The notes under the pieces are model-generated. The model saw nothing but the letters and a program-made list of their open reading frames with translations. It had not been told where the DNA came from and made no database searches. Made by a program: the position numbers and the translations under genes. From Akkermansiaceae bacterium (lineage in GTDB: Bacteria > Verrucomicrobiota > Verrucomicrobiia > Verrucomicrobiales > DEV007), in NCBI GenBank assembly GCA_024233005.1, contig JACKQE010000014.1, forward strand, positions 62,001 through 126,000: a stretch of 64,000 bases of DNA, given 5' to 3'. Below are positions 15,886-24,671 of this stretch, piece after piece. Numbering within the stretch: position 1 is the first letter of the stretch; each line of letters opens with the position of its first letter.

Positions 15886-18216
15886 TCAGGGGATTCCGGC
15901 CGATACCGGGAGGGCCATTTTTGGATCCACCACGGGGTGGAATTGGAGCAAACGTTGGAACTCCTTCAAGGCGAAATCCGCGTCCATGAAGGGCTCATAG
16001 CTGATGTCGATCCACCGCAATTTGCCCCGGGCATCCACCAGAACGAGGCCATGCAGGGGCAGGTCTTCGAAATCATCGTGGCAACGGTAAGTCTTGAAAG
16101 AGACCCTCGCCTGATCTGAAAGTAGCGGAAACGGCATTTTGCCCGGAGTCGGACTGGCGCTCAACGCCTCTCCCAATTCATTGGGCGGATCGATGGAGAT
16201 GGCAACGATGTTCAGTCCAGCGTTTTCAAATTCGGCCGCCTTTTTGGCGAAGACTCCCAACTGCTCCATGCAATGGCCGCATTGGTGGCCGAGATAAAAA
16301 AGAAGCACGGTGTTTTTACCTTGATATCCCACATCCGATAGGGGAGCGCCGTCGAGGCCGACCCCATGCCAAGGCCGCGCTTCCGGAGAATGCCAGTGCA
16401 CCGGTCCCAAGGTCGCCAGATCGGGGCGATCGCCTGTGTCTTGGGCTGTTGGACGCGGTTTCCGCCAATCTCCCATGACGTTGAACAATTTGGACCATTC
16501 CTCCATCCGACGGGCCGCTGGCAGGTCAGCATCCATCTGGGCCGCTGCCTCCCGTTGACGCTCGAACAGAGCCTTGGCTTCCTCTTTCTTTCCTGCTGCA
16601 AGGAGAACTTCAATGCGGAGCAGGTTGCCCGAGAGATCCTGCGTAAGTTGGGGGAGCATCGTCACGGCAGAGTCCACCTGCCCGAGTCGGAGCCAGTATC
16701 TGACGGTCCGTTCTTTGGGAATATTGGAAGCGACGGCAGCCATGGCCGCAATGGCCGGACCTTTGTCTGGTTGGAGGAGCAGTTTCAGGAACTCCGCCTC
16801 CCGGAGGGCTTTTTCCGCGTCGGTCATTCCTGGTTTTCCGGATTCCTGTTTTTTGGCCGCCTCTTTCCCGCTTTTCGCCTCCGTCTGGCCGGTTCCGGTC
16901 TTTGCCGATTTGTCCTTTTGGGCCTGCGATGCTTTCTCCTTTTCCTGAGTCACGATTTTTTTCAAATCTGTCTCGTCACCCGTCAGTCCTGCCAGTTGAT
17001 ATGTCATGGCATGGGCCACGGCGAGGGCCCGGAGTCTGGCCACTTCGTGGCTCGTCTGGGACAGTCCTTTTTCCAACCACGGCGATCCGGAAGCCAGACG
17101 GTCCAACTCCTCCCAGAGTTCCCACTCCAGCAAGGTGTCCAAAAGACGGGTGCGTCCATAGCTGGCGCTGTTGCCACTCTTGTCCAACGTGTTCAGTTTT
17201 GGGTGACGGGGGTTTTCGATCAAGGATTTGGCCAGATCGATGCCATCCCGGGCGCGACCGAGTTCATTCCAATTCCGGATCAACCATTCCTCGTTGTGAG
17301 CATAGTTGTGGATCTGGTCGGGCATCACCAAGGATCGGATCATGTAAGCGTGGTCCACTCTGGTGGCCGCTTCCTGCTGCCAAACGGCATCCTCCCAGCG
17401 CTTCAGTTTGGAGTAGATGTGTCCTGGCATGTGCCACATGTGGGCGATCCCCGGAGCGCTCTGTCCGCAAAGAGCCGCCGAGGGAAGTGCTTTCGCTGGT
17501 TTGGGAGCGTCCCAAAGATGGATCCGGTAATGATGTGCGGGATGCATCGGGTTGGCGGCAAGAACCTTGTCGATCAGCGCGTTGGTGGCCAGGTTTGTCG
17601 GGGAAGGCGCTTCGATCCTTCCATAATAAAGTCTCCAGGCCAGAAAAGCCTGGGCTTCGATATCGTCAGGAAATTCCAGTCCGATGGCCTCCAGATCTTT
17701 GATGTATCCGGCCTCTTTTGCTTTTTTATCGCGCTTGTCGTCTTTGTAGAAATTTTCCAGCACCTGGATCCAGAGTCTCTCTCTGGGAGACGCCTGACTC
17801 TTGAGCTCCACAGCTTTGGCGGTGAATTTTTTTGCCCTGCTCTCATTGTTGATGTTGGCCATGGCCATGCCCCAGTAGGTCATGGCGCAGCCCGGATCGA
17901 ACACCGCAGCCTGGCGGAATGATCTTTCTGCCTCATAATACCAAAACCCATGCAGTTGCCCGAGTCCTTGCAGGAAAAAGGTCTGGGTGTCCGGTTTTGT
18001 GGTGGTGATGGGAAAGACCAGCTTCGGCATGCCACTCATCAGCACCGCCGCTTGACGAGGGCCGTCATCAAAGACATCGCCATGCTGGGAATGACCCGGC
18101 TCGGGGCCTGCAGATGCTTCCTCCGCAGTGCTGCCCAACGCCGGGAAACAGAGGAGGATCAGAGGAAGGAAGGCATTCCAACTCAGTGTTGGCAGAAACA
18201 TCCGTTGAATCATCAT
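15886..18216 (-). CDS. Secreted TPR protein fused to a C-terminal peroxiredoxin/thioredoxin domain
   Basis: The 776-residue protein has a signal peptide (residues 1-31), a long helical TPR-like region to about 430, and a Lys/Ala/Gln-rich linker near 430-470 (QKDKSAKTGTGQTEAKSGKE). The last 150 residues form an AhpC/TSA-type domain with FYLGHQCGHCMEQLGVF, containing CxxC, then IVAISIDPPNELGEAL and LVLVDARGKLRWIDI. The CGHC pair is thioredoxin-like rather than the single peroxidatic Cys of peroxiredoxins. The first domain also matches the pattern of exported TPR proteins with YWGMAMANI seen in Bacteroidota and Verrucomicrobiota. Function is unknown; redox activity outside the cytoplasm is likely. 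Confidence 0.82.
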   Translation of the reverse strand: MMIQRMFLPTLSWNAFLPLILLCFPALGSTAEEASAGPEPGHSQHGDVFDDGPRQAAVLMSGMPKLVFPITTTKPDTQTFFLQGLGQLHGFWYYEAERSFRQAAVFDPGCAMTYWGMAMANINNESRAKKFTAKAVELKSQASPRERLWIQVLENFYKDDKRDKKAKEAGYIKDLEAIGLEFPDDIEAQAFLAWRLYYGRIEAPSPTNLATNALIDKVLAANPMHPAHHYRIHLWDAPKPAKALPSAALCGQSAPGIAHMWHMPGHIYSKLKRWEDAVWQQEAATRVDHAYMIRSLVMPDQIHNYAHNEEWLIRNWNELGRARDGIDLAKSLIENPRHPKLNTLDKSGNSASYGRTRLLDTLLEWELWEELDRLASGSPWLEKGLSQTSHEVARLRALAVAHAMTYQLAGLTGDETDLKKIVTQEKEKASQAQKDKSAKTGTGQTEAKSGKEAAKKQESGKPGMTDAEKALREAEFLKLLLQPDKGPAIAAMAAVASNIPKERTVRYWLRLGQVDSAVTMLPQLTQDLSGNLLRIEVLLAAGKKEEAKALFERQREAAAQMDADLPAARRMEEWSKLFNVMGDWRKPRPTAQDTGDRPDLATLGPVHWHSPEARPWHGVGLDGAPLSDVGYQGKNTVLLFYLGHQCGHCMEQLGVFAKKAAEFENAGLNIVAISIDPPNELGEALSASPTPGKMPFPLLSDQARVSFKTYRCHDDFEDLPLHGLVLVDARGKLRWIDISYEPFMDADFALKEFQRLLQFHPVVDPKMALPVSAGIP

Positions 18217-18347
18217 GGGCAGCCGGGGAGCAAGATCTGGCTCTCATTATCCGTTGCGGGGGAGTTCTGCCAAGCTCAAACGGCGGCGCAATTCCGGATC
18301 TCCAACCCCTGCTGGACAAGACGCCGATTGTCGCCAAGTTTCTGGAA

Positions 18348-18707
18348 ATGCTGATTGTATACGCCTACCACGGGTGCGCCACGTGCCGGAATGCTTTGAA
18401 ATTTCTGAGAAGCAGAGGTGTCGGGTTCGAAGACCGGGCCATCCGGGACACTCCTCCATCCGTTGAGGAACTGCGCGTTGCTCTGCGCGCAGTCGAAGGT
18501 GATGTCCGGAAGCTCTGCAACACTTCGGGACAGGACTACCGTTCATTGGGGTGGAAGGACAAATTGCCGGGCATGACCCCTGAAGAGGTGCTCAAGGCTT
18601 TGTCCAGCAACGGCAACCTGATCAAACGACCTCTGGCTCTGGATTTGGATGGAGGGCTGGTCTTGGTGGGCTTCAAGGAAGAGCAGTGGCGACGATACTT
18701 CACTTAG
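18348..18707 (+). CDS. ArsC/Spx-family thioredoxin-fold protein
   Basis: The 119-residue protein starts best at the ATG at 18348; a longer frame overlaps the divergent TPR gene and has no homology-like content. YHGCATCRNALKFLRSRGVGFE is the N-terminal thioredoxin-fold strand-helix with a CxxC, and NGNLIKRPLALD near the C-terminus is the conserved LIKRP motif of this family. Members include arsenate reductase (single Cys), Spx and YffB. The CxxC and the absence of arsenic genes favour a YffB/Spx-like reductase over arsenate reductase. The exact role is open. Confidence 0.82.
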   Translation: MLIVYAYHGCATCRNALKFLRSRGVGFEDRAIRDTPPSVEELRVALRAVEGDVRKLCNTSGQDYRSLGWKDKLPGMTPEEVLKALSSNGNLIKRPLALDLDGGLVLVGFKEEQWRRYFT

Positions 18708-18752
18708 CGCTCAGGTCACGAAACCGGCCCGGAAACTGCTTTACCTTCCACC

Positions 18753-19082
18753 ATGATGACTTCCGACTACCTTCCTTGGAAAATCCTCTCGGCCACAGTG
18801 GGCGTTGGAGTGCTGACTGACGGCTGGAATCTCGCGGCTGCCTCTGAGGAGGACGGAGAAACCCGCAGTTTCGTCACCGCGGTGACTTTTGCCTCCCCGT
18901 TTTCATCTGTTCCGGTTCTGCATGTCGGCTTGACCGGTTTTGATGTGGATCATGTGAGCAGTGCCAGGCTTTCTTTAGTCCCGGAGGACATCTCCTCCCA
19001 TGGATTTCAGCTGCGCATTACCACCTGGCGGTCGAGTCGAATCTATTCCGTGGAATTCAGTTGGATGGCGATGGGCGCGTGA
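18753..19082 (+). CDS. H-type lectin domain protein
   Basis: The 109-residue product is almost entirely an H-type lectin-like fold, at about 40-108. FASPFSSVPVLHVGLTGFD, the VSSARLSLVPEDISSHGFQLRI strand pair and TWRSSRIYSVEFSWMAMG match the pattern I recall for the snail agglutinin/discoidin family: a P-x-V strand, a GF near the middle and a W-x-A end. These domains bind N-acetylgalactosamine or related sugars as trimers. The N-terminus is mildly hydrophobic but not a clear signal. It lies 45 nt after the ArsC-like gene and converges with the esterase. Match is from memory of the family pattern. Confidence 0.7.
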   Translation: MMTSDYLPWKILSATVGVGVLTDGWNLAAASEEDGETRSFVTAVTFASPFSSVPVLHVGLTGFDVDHVSSARLSLVPEDISSHGFQLRITTWRSSRIYSVEFSWMAMGA

Positions 19083-19104
19083 TTCGGGCTTTTGGAAGGT
19101 CGTC

Positions 19105-20184
19105 CTATTTCCTGGGCTGTTGCAATCCCAGGAATTGCACCACTCCGGCCTTCGCGATCTGAGCGGCTGGTGATCCAGGAAAATAGTCACAGGCATGAAC
19201 GGCCCAGGGCAACCGGAGGAAGGTGACCGGACGTCCCTCTCTTTCAAGAGCTGCGGCTAATCTTTCACTTTGGCGTGACCAAACCAGAGTGTCGCGGGCT
19301 CCATGAAGCAGAAGGGTGGGGGGCGTATTCTGGCCGATGAAGTCGATAGCGGAAGCCGTGACATAGCTTTGAGGCACTTCCTCCGGATCCCCTCCCAAAT
19401 ATTGTCGAAGGAGTTTCAAGGAGTTCAAAATGTCGTCCTCATAGGCATGCGTCCTCGCGAAGTGCATGTCCGACGGGCCATAAAAGGAAATGAGGCCTTT
19501 GACATGCCATTCGGGATGCCGGAACGCTGTTGCGGAGGCGATTTGAGCCCCGGCGGAACGTCCCATGAGGTGGAGTTGCTCGGGATCCAATTGCAGTTCG
19601 ACACTCTGGCGGCGGGCCCACTGGATGACAGCCAGAGCATCCTCTTCCGGGGCTGGCCATTGGTGTTGTGGCGCCAACCGGTAGGCTGGACAGAGGATGA
19701 TCACCCCTTCGGCAGCCAAATCAAGATTCCACTCTGCGAACTCAGCAGGGTCACCGCCTTCCCATCCACCGGAATGAAACAGGACGATCCAAGGGAGTGG
19801 TTTTACGATGGTTTTGGGGCGGAATGTGACCAACCGCAGCCCGGGGGCGGTGGTTTCCATCATCACGGCGTCCCTGGAACCGGACGACGTCCAAAGGGCG
19901 GCCCAGGAAAATGTCGGCGTCAGGGCTTGTGCCTGCAGGGCGGGAATCAATAGAACTCCTGTGAGGATGAGTCCGGTCAATGCCCCGACCAGGCCGATCC
20001 ACCGGGGACTGCCAAGCATTAGCCAAGCACCTGACAAAAGGGCGGCCAAAGACAGCCAGTGACCCAATTCCAGCGTGGCAAGGCTCAACTTCCATCGCCA
20101 GAGGCTCTGGGCCGGAATCCAAGCAGATGCCGACAGGCTTGCCAAGATCGCCAGTGTCACCACCGGGATCCACTGCGTTTTCAT
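19105..20184 (-). CDS. Membrane-anchored alpha/beta hydrolase (BD-FAE/esterase type)
   Basis: The 359-residue protein has about three hydrophobic segments in its first 90 residues (VVTLAILASLSASAW, LSLAALLSGAWLML, LVGALTGLILTGVLLI) and then an alpha/beta hydrolase domain. FHSGGWEGGD is the oxyanion-hole HGG-type motif, MGRSAGAQIA carries the nucleophile Ser, LLHGARDTLV the Asp and WAVHACDYF the His. The likely activity is carboxylester hydrolysis, facing the periplasm. It overlaps the anti-sigma gene by four bases (20181-20184), so it is in the sigma/anti-sigma operon and may be a regulon member. Confidence 0.85.
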   Translation of the reverse strand: MKTQWIPVVTLAILASLSASAWIPAQSLWRWKLSLATLELGHWLSLAALLSGAWLMLGSPRWIGLVGALTGLILTGVLLIPALQAQALTPTFSWAALWTSSGSRDAVMMETTAPGLRLVTFRPKTIVKPLPWIVLFHSGGWEGGDPAEFAEWNLDLAAEGVIILCPAYRLAPQHQWPAPEEDALAVIQWARRQSVELQLDPEQLHLMGRSAGAQIASATAFRHPEWHVKGLISFYGPSDMHFARTHAYEDDILNSLKLLRQYLGGDPEEVPQSYVTASAIDFIGQNTPPTLLLHGARDTLVWSRQSERLAAALEREGRPVTFLRLPWAVHACDYFPGSPAAQIAKAGVVQFLGLQQPRK

Positions 20185-20969
20185 TTGCTGAGGAGCACGA
20201 TGGGGCCTTCGGCTACCGGAACACCCCCTTTGCGTTCCACACTGATGGCAAATTTCTCGGCTTTTTTGACGGCATCCTTCGCCTTGAATTCCACGCGAGC
20301 AAAGCCTTGGCCATCCACCCTCACAATTCCGCCGTCCACTGGATTTTTATAAGAGGGATCGACGATCCAGAGCTGATAATCTTTCTCTGCAGCCAACACT
20401 GGCATTTCCTCCATTTTGATGACTCCTTGTTGGGTTTGCGGGTCCCACACCACCATCGCAAACCCTTGGCGGTATTCCTCCAGGGTTGACTGCAACGAGT
20501 CGATTTCCATCTTGGCAACATGCTCGGCAGACGTCGCTTTGACGAGTTCGGCGAGGAGTTCCTGTTCTCTTGATTTCAGACTCTGGGCCAATTTGCTTGA
20601 GGCAGATTCCCTCATCAAAAGCAGGCCGGCCAGCACTAAAACAGCGGCCCAGGCAAGGGCTTCGCGCATGGAAAGGTGTCTCCGCGAGGCGGGGACCTCG
20701 GCGTGAGGGACCACGGACAAAGTGACCCCGGAGTGGTCCTGGGGTTCGGTGGCAATCCGATTGAGCACCGCAAGACGAACCGACGGTGGCGGAGGGACCG
20801 TGGGGATTGCCTCCACCAGAGCGGCTGCGGAATCCAACATGTCCCCCGTCATCGCTTTGAGCAGGGGATCACTTTGCAAAGCGCGCTCAAACGAGGCGCG
20901 ATCCTCGGGAGTGTCCAATTGAAGGACCCAGTCGAGCGCGGCACCAGCGAGGGGGTGGGACTCGTTCAT
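20181..20969 (-). CDS. RskA-like anti-sigma factor
   Basis: The 262-residue protein begins at the ATG at 20969, which overlaps the sigma gene stop as ATGA. Residues 1-90 form the zinc-free anti-sigma domain (LAGAALDWVLQLDTPEDRASFERAL), which is typical of RskA. One membrane helix (EALAWAAVLVLAGLLLM) follows, then a coiled coil (SKLAQSLKSREQELLAEL) and a C-terminal periplasmic RskA domain (YQLWIVDPSYKNPVDGGIV). It should hold the partner sigma factor inactive at the membrane until proteolysis. Both neighbours overlap it by 4 nt. Confidence 0.9.
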   Translation of the reverse strand: MNESHPLAGAALDWVLQLDTPEDRASFERALQSDPLLKAMTGDMLDSAAALVEAIPTVPPPPSVRLAVLNRIATEPQDHSGVTLSVVPHAEVPASRRHLSMREALAWAAVLVLAGLLLMRESASSKLAQSLKSREQELLAELVKATSAEHVAKMEIDSLQSTLEEYRQGFAMVVWDPQTQQGVIKMEEMPVLAAEKDYQLWIVDPSYKNPVDGGIVRVDGQGFARVEFKAKDAVKKAEKFAISVERKGGVPVAEGPIVLLSK

Positions 20970-21553
20970 CGGTCGTATCCCTCCTTTGTGAGATGGGTGC
21001 GCAGTTCGAGGAGTGCCCGCCGAATCAGGGTTTTCACCGTTCCAAGAGGACGACCGGTTCGTTCCGCTACTTCCTGGTGGGTGCATCCCTCAAAAAAGGC
21101 GTATTCAAGCAATTGGGCCTGATCATCTTTGAGATGTCCGACGGCCAGACGAACCAAATCGCAATTTTCTCTCCGCTCTACCGCTTCACTACCTGTGTCC
21201 GATCCGGGGATGCCCATTTCGGTTTGAGATTCGCTGGTGGCACGATCAAGCGTTCTCGTAACAGAGGCCCGCTTGCGCAGGCGATCAACCAGCCGGGCCC
21301 GGAATATCATGACCGTCCATGTAAAGGCCGAGGATTGGCCGGGGTCGAACGTGGGCGCCTTGCGCCAAAGCTGGGTCATTCCCTCCTGCAGAGCATCTTC
21401 CGCTTCGTGTTGGTCCCTGAGCATTCTCACGGCCAGTGAATACAAGGGAGTGGAGAACCGGTCGTAAAACCGGGAAAAAGCTTCACGGTCTCCCGTTCCC
21501 ACTTTGAGGAGAAGGTGGTTGTCTGATTCCTCTTCTCGCGGAGGCCGGCTCAT
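20966..21553 (-). CDS. ECF RNA polymerase sigma factor (SigK-like)
   Basis: Read from the ATG at 21553 (MSRPPREEE), the protein has 195 residues; the open frame extends to 21643 but those residues look non-coding. Region 2 includes FYDRFSTPLYSLAVRMLRD and AEDALQEGMTQLWRKAPTFD, and region 4 has HQEVAERTGRPLGTVKTLIRRAL. The pattern with RskA downstream matches SigK/SigL-type ECF factors. It probably drives its own operon (sigma, anti-sigma, esterase). The STAND-like ATPase gene ends 141 nt upstream on the same strand and may be transcribed separately. Confidence 0.93.
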   Translation of the reverse strand: MSRPPREEESDNHLLLKVGTGDREAFSRFYDRFSTPLYSLAVRMLRDQHEAEDALQEGMTQLWRKAPTFDPGQSSAFTWTVMIFRARLVDRLRKRASVTRTLDRATSESQTEMGIPGSDTGSEAVERRENCDLVRLAVGHLKDDQAQLLEYAFFEGCTHQEVAERTGRPLGTVKTLIRRALLELRTHLTKEGYDR

Positions 21554-21694
21554 GGAAAAAAATTCAGTGTCATGCTCTCGCTCGAGTTGGCGGGGTGGCC
21601 ATGGCAGACTGTTCTGCCGGAAGGCGATCATTGTTGGCATCACATGGAGGTTTTCGCAACCCGCACCCGACTGGATTCCACTTTTTTATGACAA

Positions 21695-22987
21695 TCAGGG
21701 AGTCAATTGTTCTCGGAGGCTGACGGACTCCCTCAAATAGCGCTCCAACGCCGGAGGCAGAAAGGGATGCCAATCATGGCGCTCCAGGAGCACGATCGCC
21801 CTTTCGAGAAGTTTGCTGGCATGGATGAGGAGGACCTGGCTTTCCTCGTTGGCTTCCCATGACTGTCTCTTCGCTTCCAGCTTTTCCAATTCTTTGTCCA
21901 AGGTCAGTTTGGCATTCTGCCAATGGCGGAAACGGTCCCAAGCCAGCAGTCCATCTGGCAGCGACCATGCGAACGATGCCGTCTCAGGGGTTTCGCCGGT
22001 CAGTTGAATCACCTGAGCGTCGATGAAATGGTCCGCCAATCGCCTGGTTTCGGGACTGCGTTTCGCCAGATCGAGACAGGAGATGCTTTGATCCGGGATT
22101 TCATCGAGAAGGCGGAAAAGCCGGTCCAACGAAGGTTCCTTGTCATCGCGAAGGTAGGCGGCGAAAGCTTTTTCGGCGGATTCGGCCCATCGGGCCGGTC
22201 CGGTCAAAGGAGCGGAGCGGGATTCCTCCGTCGATTGCAGAGGGGGTTCCAGAAATTTCCATGCCGCCGGGAAGTCACCCGACTTCATGGATGTCATGGG
22301 CTTTAGAGGAATCCAACTCCCCGGTTGTTGGCGGAGATGAGGATTCAGGACATTGCGGAAAGACTCCACATTGGGGGTGCGCAACGTGGTCACGATGAGA
22401 AACAACGTCTGCCAGGTCAGTTGTTGCAAAAATTGCACGAGGGGAGTTAGCGCCTCGGAATACCAGTCATGATTCAGAGGCGGAGCCAATAGGCCATCGG
22501 GGCACAATCGGTCGAATCCATCAATGAAAATGAGATGTCGGTGCTCCCCGGCATGTCGGGGAGCGGCTTGTTTGACGTAGGCCTCCAGATATTCGCAGGC
22601 TTCGGCGGGATCTTCTTCCAGCAGGAGGGTGAACTGGTTGATTCTGGACTGAACCGATGTGACGGTCATCGTTCCTTGACTGCGAGTCTTGTCCGGTGCC
22701 GAGGAGGTGGGCTTTATCAAGGCCTCGACAAGACGCAGCACGAAATCCAGAACCTGCTCTCCACGGTGGGGAATAATCTTGGTCGAAGTGAAAGCCGGTC
22801 CCAGTTGTTGCGAGAACAAGGGGATCAATCCTTCCTCAACGAGGGTGGTCTTTCCACAGCCACTGTCTCCGGTAATCCAAACAAAAGGGCGTTGGGCTGA
22901 TCTGGACCGAAGAATTTGGTGGCACAATTGGTCCAATTCCTCGCTCCTGCCTATGATCTGGGCTTGCTTGTCTTCCGGTTCAGGCAC
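21695..22987 (-). CDS. Minimal STAND-like P-loop NTPase
   Basis: The 430-residue protein opens with IIGRSEELDQLCHQI, a linker leading to the Walker A ITGDSGCGKTTLV (38-50) and Walker B HLIFIDGFDR (151-160), as in novel STAND NTPases. After the ATPase and helical/winged-helix part it ends with a segment (EKLEAKRQSWEAN and PPALERYLRESVSLRE) that in related large proteins marks the boundary before WD40 or TPR sensor repeats. Here the protein stops there, and there is no N-terminal effector. Partner and signal are unknown. The comparison to large STAND proteins is from memory. Confidence 0.75.
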   Translation of the reverse strand: MPEPEDKQAQIIGRSEELDQLCHQILRSRSAQRPFVWITGDSGCGKTTLVEEGLIPLFSQQLGPAFTSTKIIPHRGEQVLDFVLRLVEALIKPTSSAPDKTRSQGTMTVTSVQSRINQFTLLLEEDPAEACEYLEAYVKQAAPRHAGEHRHLIFIDGFDRLCPDGLLAPPLNHDWYSEALTPLVQFLQQLTWQTLFLIVTTLRTPNVESFRNVLNPHLRQQPGSWIPLKPMTSMKSGDFPAAWKFLEPPLQSTEESRSAPLTGPARWAESAEKAFAAYLRDDKEPSLDRLFRLLDEIPDQSISCLDLAKRSPETRRLADHFIDAQVIQLTGETPETASFAWSLPDGLLAWDRFRHWQNAKLTLDKELEKLEAKRQSWEANEESQVLLIHASKLLERAIVLLERHDWHPFLPPALERYLRESVSLREQLTP

Positions 22988-23364
22988 TTTTATTGAATGG
23001 ATTGCTTGGGTTCAAACGTGTCTTGGAGCGGCGGCAGAAGGTCGCACGGAATGAGGGAACGCAGACTAGGGAAGGGGAGGGATTTGTCCATCCGCATTTT
23101 ATAATTTATTGCGTCCCTCTGCCGGAAAATTACAAATGCCTCCACTCAGCCAACTCCTGCAGTTAAGGGAACCAAGTGATCGACTGGCCTTGCAAATACC
23201 AACTGTCCAGGTTGCTTCAAGTTCTCAAAGTCTCATTCCCTGTGCCGAAGAGTGGATTGGCTTAGGGGGAGGTGTCCCGAATTTTCGTGGCGAGGCCAGG
23301 GCCGAGGTGATTAGTTGTGCCCCTCCCAACGAGAGACCATTCCTTGCAGTCCTTTTCCCACGAT
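22988..23364. other. Divergent intergenic region, 377 bases
   Basis: This is the head-to-head gap between the STAND-like NTPase (minus) and the cupin (plus). It contains one AT-rich patch around 23097-23110 (TTTTATAATTTATT), the only promoter-like stretch, but I find no convincing -35 at the right distance. The plus-strand frame through 23109-23600 is a shadow. I see no RNA gene or conserved structure. Confidence 0.5.
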
Positions 23365-23748
23365 ATGGAACCCAAATCTACCCCCCCCTTCGAACTCATT
23401 GCCGATCGTTTTCAGATCGCCCAGCTGGACACCCTGGCTCCGACTCCCTGTCCCTGTGGCCTGTCCCGCAGAGCTTTCATGAACGAAGAAAACGAGGTGG
23501 CTTCGATGCATCTGGTGGAAATTCACCAAGACAGTCGGACGCATTACCATCGACGGATGACCGAGTTATACTTCGTGCTGGAAGGAGAGGGAACCATTGA
23601 ATTGGATGGCGTCTCTTACCCTCTTCGTCCGATGACCAGCGTTTTGATCAAACCCGGCTGCCGGCATCGTGCCATTGGGGAGGGGTTGAGGATCATCAAT
23701 GTCCCGATCCCAAAATTCGATCCCGAGGACGAATGGTTCGACGAGTGA
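23365..23748 (+). CDS. Cupin-domain metalloprotein
   Basis: The 127-residue product is one cupin barrel. SRTHYHRRMTELYFVLEGEG holds the first motif with two His and a Glu, and IKPGCRHRAIG the second with one His, which together make the usual metal site. Read from the ATG at 23365; an upstream in-frame ATG at 23317 lies in poor context. Small cupins of this kind bind metal and serve as isomerases, dioxygenases or binding proteins; the substrate is not apparent. The stop lies inside a large inverted repeat shared with the convergent gene. Confidence 0.85.
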   Translation: MEPKSTPPFELIADRFQIAQLDTLAPTPCPCGLSRRAFMNEENEVASMHLVEIHQDSRTHYHRRMTELYFVLEGEGTIELDGVSYPLRPMTSVLIKPGCRHRAIGEGLRIINVPIPKFDPEDEWFDE

Positions 23749-23777
23749 AAGTAGGATCACGGTGATCCCACTTTCAC
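23745..23777. terminator. Near-perfect 16-bp inverted repeat spanning two convergent stop codons
   Basis: GTGAAAGTAGGATCAC at 23745-23760 and GTGATCCCACTTTCAC at 23762-23777 are inverted copies with one mismatch, around a single central base. The cupin stop (23746-23748) and the opposite-strand stop (23757-23759) both lie within it. It can form a strong hairpin in either transcript and probably acts as a bidirectional transcription end or 3' stabiliser, although there is no T tract. Confidence 0.6.
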
Positions 23778-24671
23778 GCCATCTCCGTTCGCAGGATTCA
23801 ACTCTTCCACGGCTGGAAAAGTAAGCAAAAGACGACGGTCTTCGTCTTTGAATTGATCCAGCTCCACCGTGATCTCTCCTCCTTCGGCATCCCTGAGTCG
23901 GACAAATCTGTCATTCCGCTTCTCAAACTTAGCAAAAACCGAAATCCCGCCGGGAGGCTCCCATTCTCGGAATCCCTGATCTTTTAACGACTCCTTGCGA
24001 CGGGTCAGGTCATTCACCATGGGGGCTACTGCGCTTTTCAGTTCCCCAAAATAATCCACCGGACGGCCTTTCCGGTAGCCCGTTAATTGGCGGGAAACTT
24101 CACCTTTTGGAGTGAACAGGAGAGCGTTGGGGTAACCCCGGATTTTGTAGCGTTCTTTCAGATGACGCATCCAATCTGGGGAACTGGTGATATTTCTGGG
24201 GTAATCCAGGAAACCGATGACGAGGGAGCTTTTGGCGAATTCAGCAAATGATTTGCTGGCGAAGACCTCAGCGCTGAGAGCTTGGCAAAGGACGTCTTCG
24301 GCTGAAGTGAACAAGAGCATGAACGGTCTTTGGCTTTGGCGGGCCAGTTCGAAGCCATCCCAGGGATTACGATACCAGATGGGGCCATCCGGCGAAGTTT
24401 GGAGGGGGGACGTGTCCGCCCCACGGATCGCTACGACACTGGAGCGACTCACGAGAGGCGCTTCTCCGGCGGCTGGTTTTGGCACGGCCCCGCCCACATT
24501 GGGCTGGAGGGTGGCTGGATCCGCTGGTTGCGGGCCGAAGGGTTGGGCCGCGGAGGCAACTCCTGACGTCGGTGAATCCTGAGCCATTAAAGAAACGCTA
24601 AAAATCATCTGGCCGAAGAACATCGGCATCACCAGCACGCAGGCGTTCAGTATCGTTCGAGGGGGGCGCAT
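23757..24671 (-). CDS. Secreted thioredoxin-like protein with SHD1 domain
   Basis: The 304-residue protein has a signal peptide (FFGQMIFSVSLMA) and a low-complexity Pro/Ala stretch. Residues about 100-215 form a thioredoxin-like domain beginning GFELARQSQRPFMLLFTSAED, with DVLCQAL where CxxC would be, so only one Cys is left. The C-terminal segment (about 240-290) has FREWEPPGG and FVRLRDAEGGEITVELDQF, then DEDRRLL, which fits the SHD1 domain found in many PVC proteins. Redox catalysis is doubtful with a single Cys. Function unknown. Confidence 0.72.
   Translation of the reverse strand: MRPPRTILNACVLVMPMFFGQMIFSVSLMAQDSPTSGVASAAQPFGPQPADPATLQPNVGGAVPKPAAGEAPLVSRSSVVAIRGADTSPLQTSPDGPIWYRNPWDGFELARQSQRPFMLLFTSAEDVLCQALSAEVFASKSFAEFAKSSLVIGFLDYPRNITSSPDWMRHLKERYKIRGYPNALLFTPKGEVSRQLTGYRKGRPVDYFGELKSAVAPMVNDLTRRKESLKDQGFREWEPPGGISVFAKFEKRNDRFVRLRDAEGGEITVELDQFKDEDRRLLLTFPAVEELNPANGDGVKVGSP

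Noticed and set aside
16366..17922. Plus-strand open frame of 518 codons opposite the TPR-peroxiredoxin gene
   Set aside because: It is long, but the minus-strand gene has a signal peptide, TPR repeats and a CGHC redox domain, while this frame has no recognisable domain and a high Gly/Arg/Phe content typical of antisense of a GC-rich gene.
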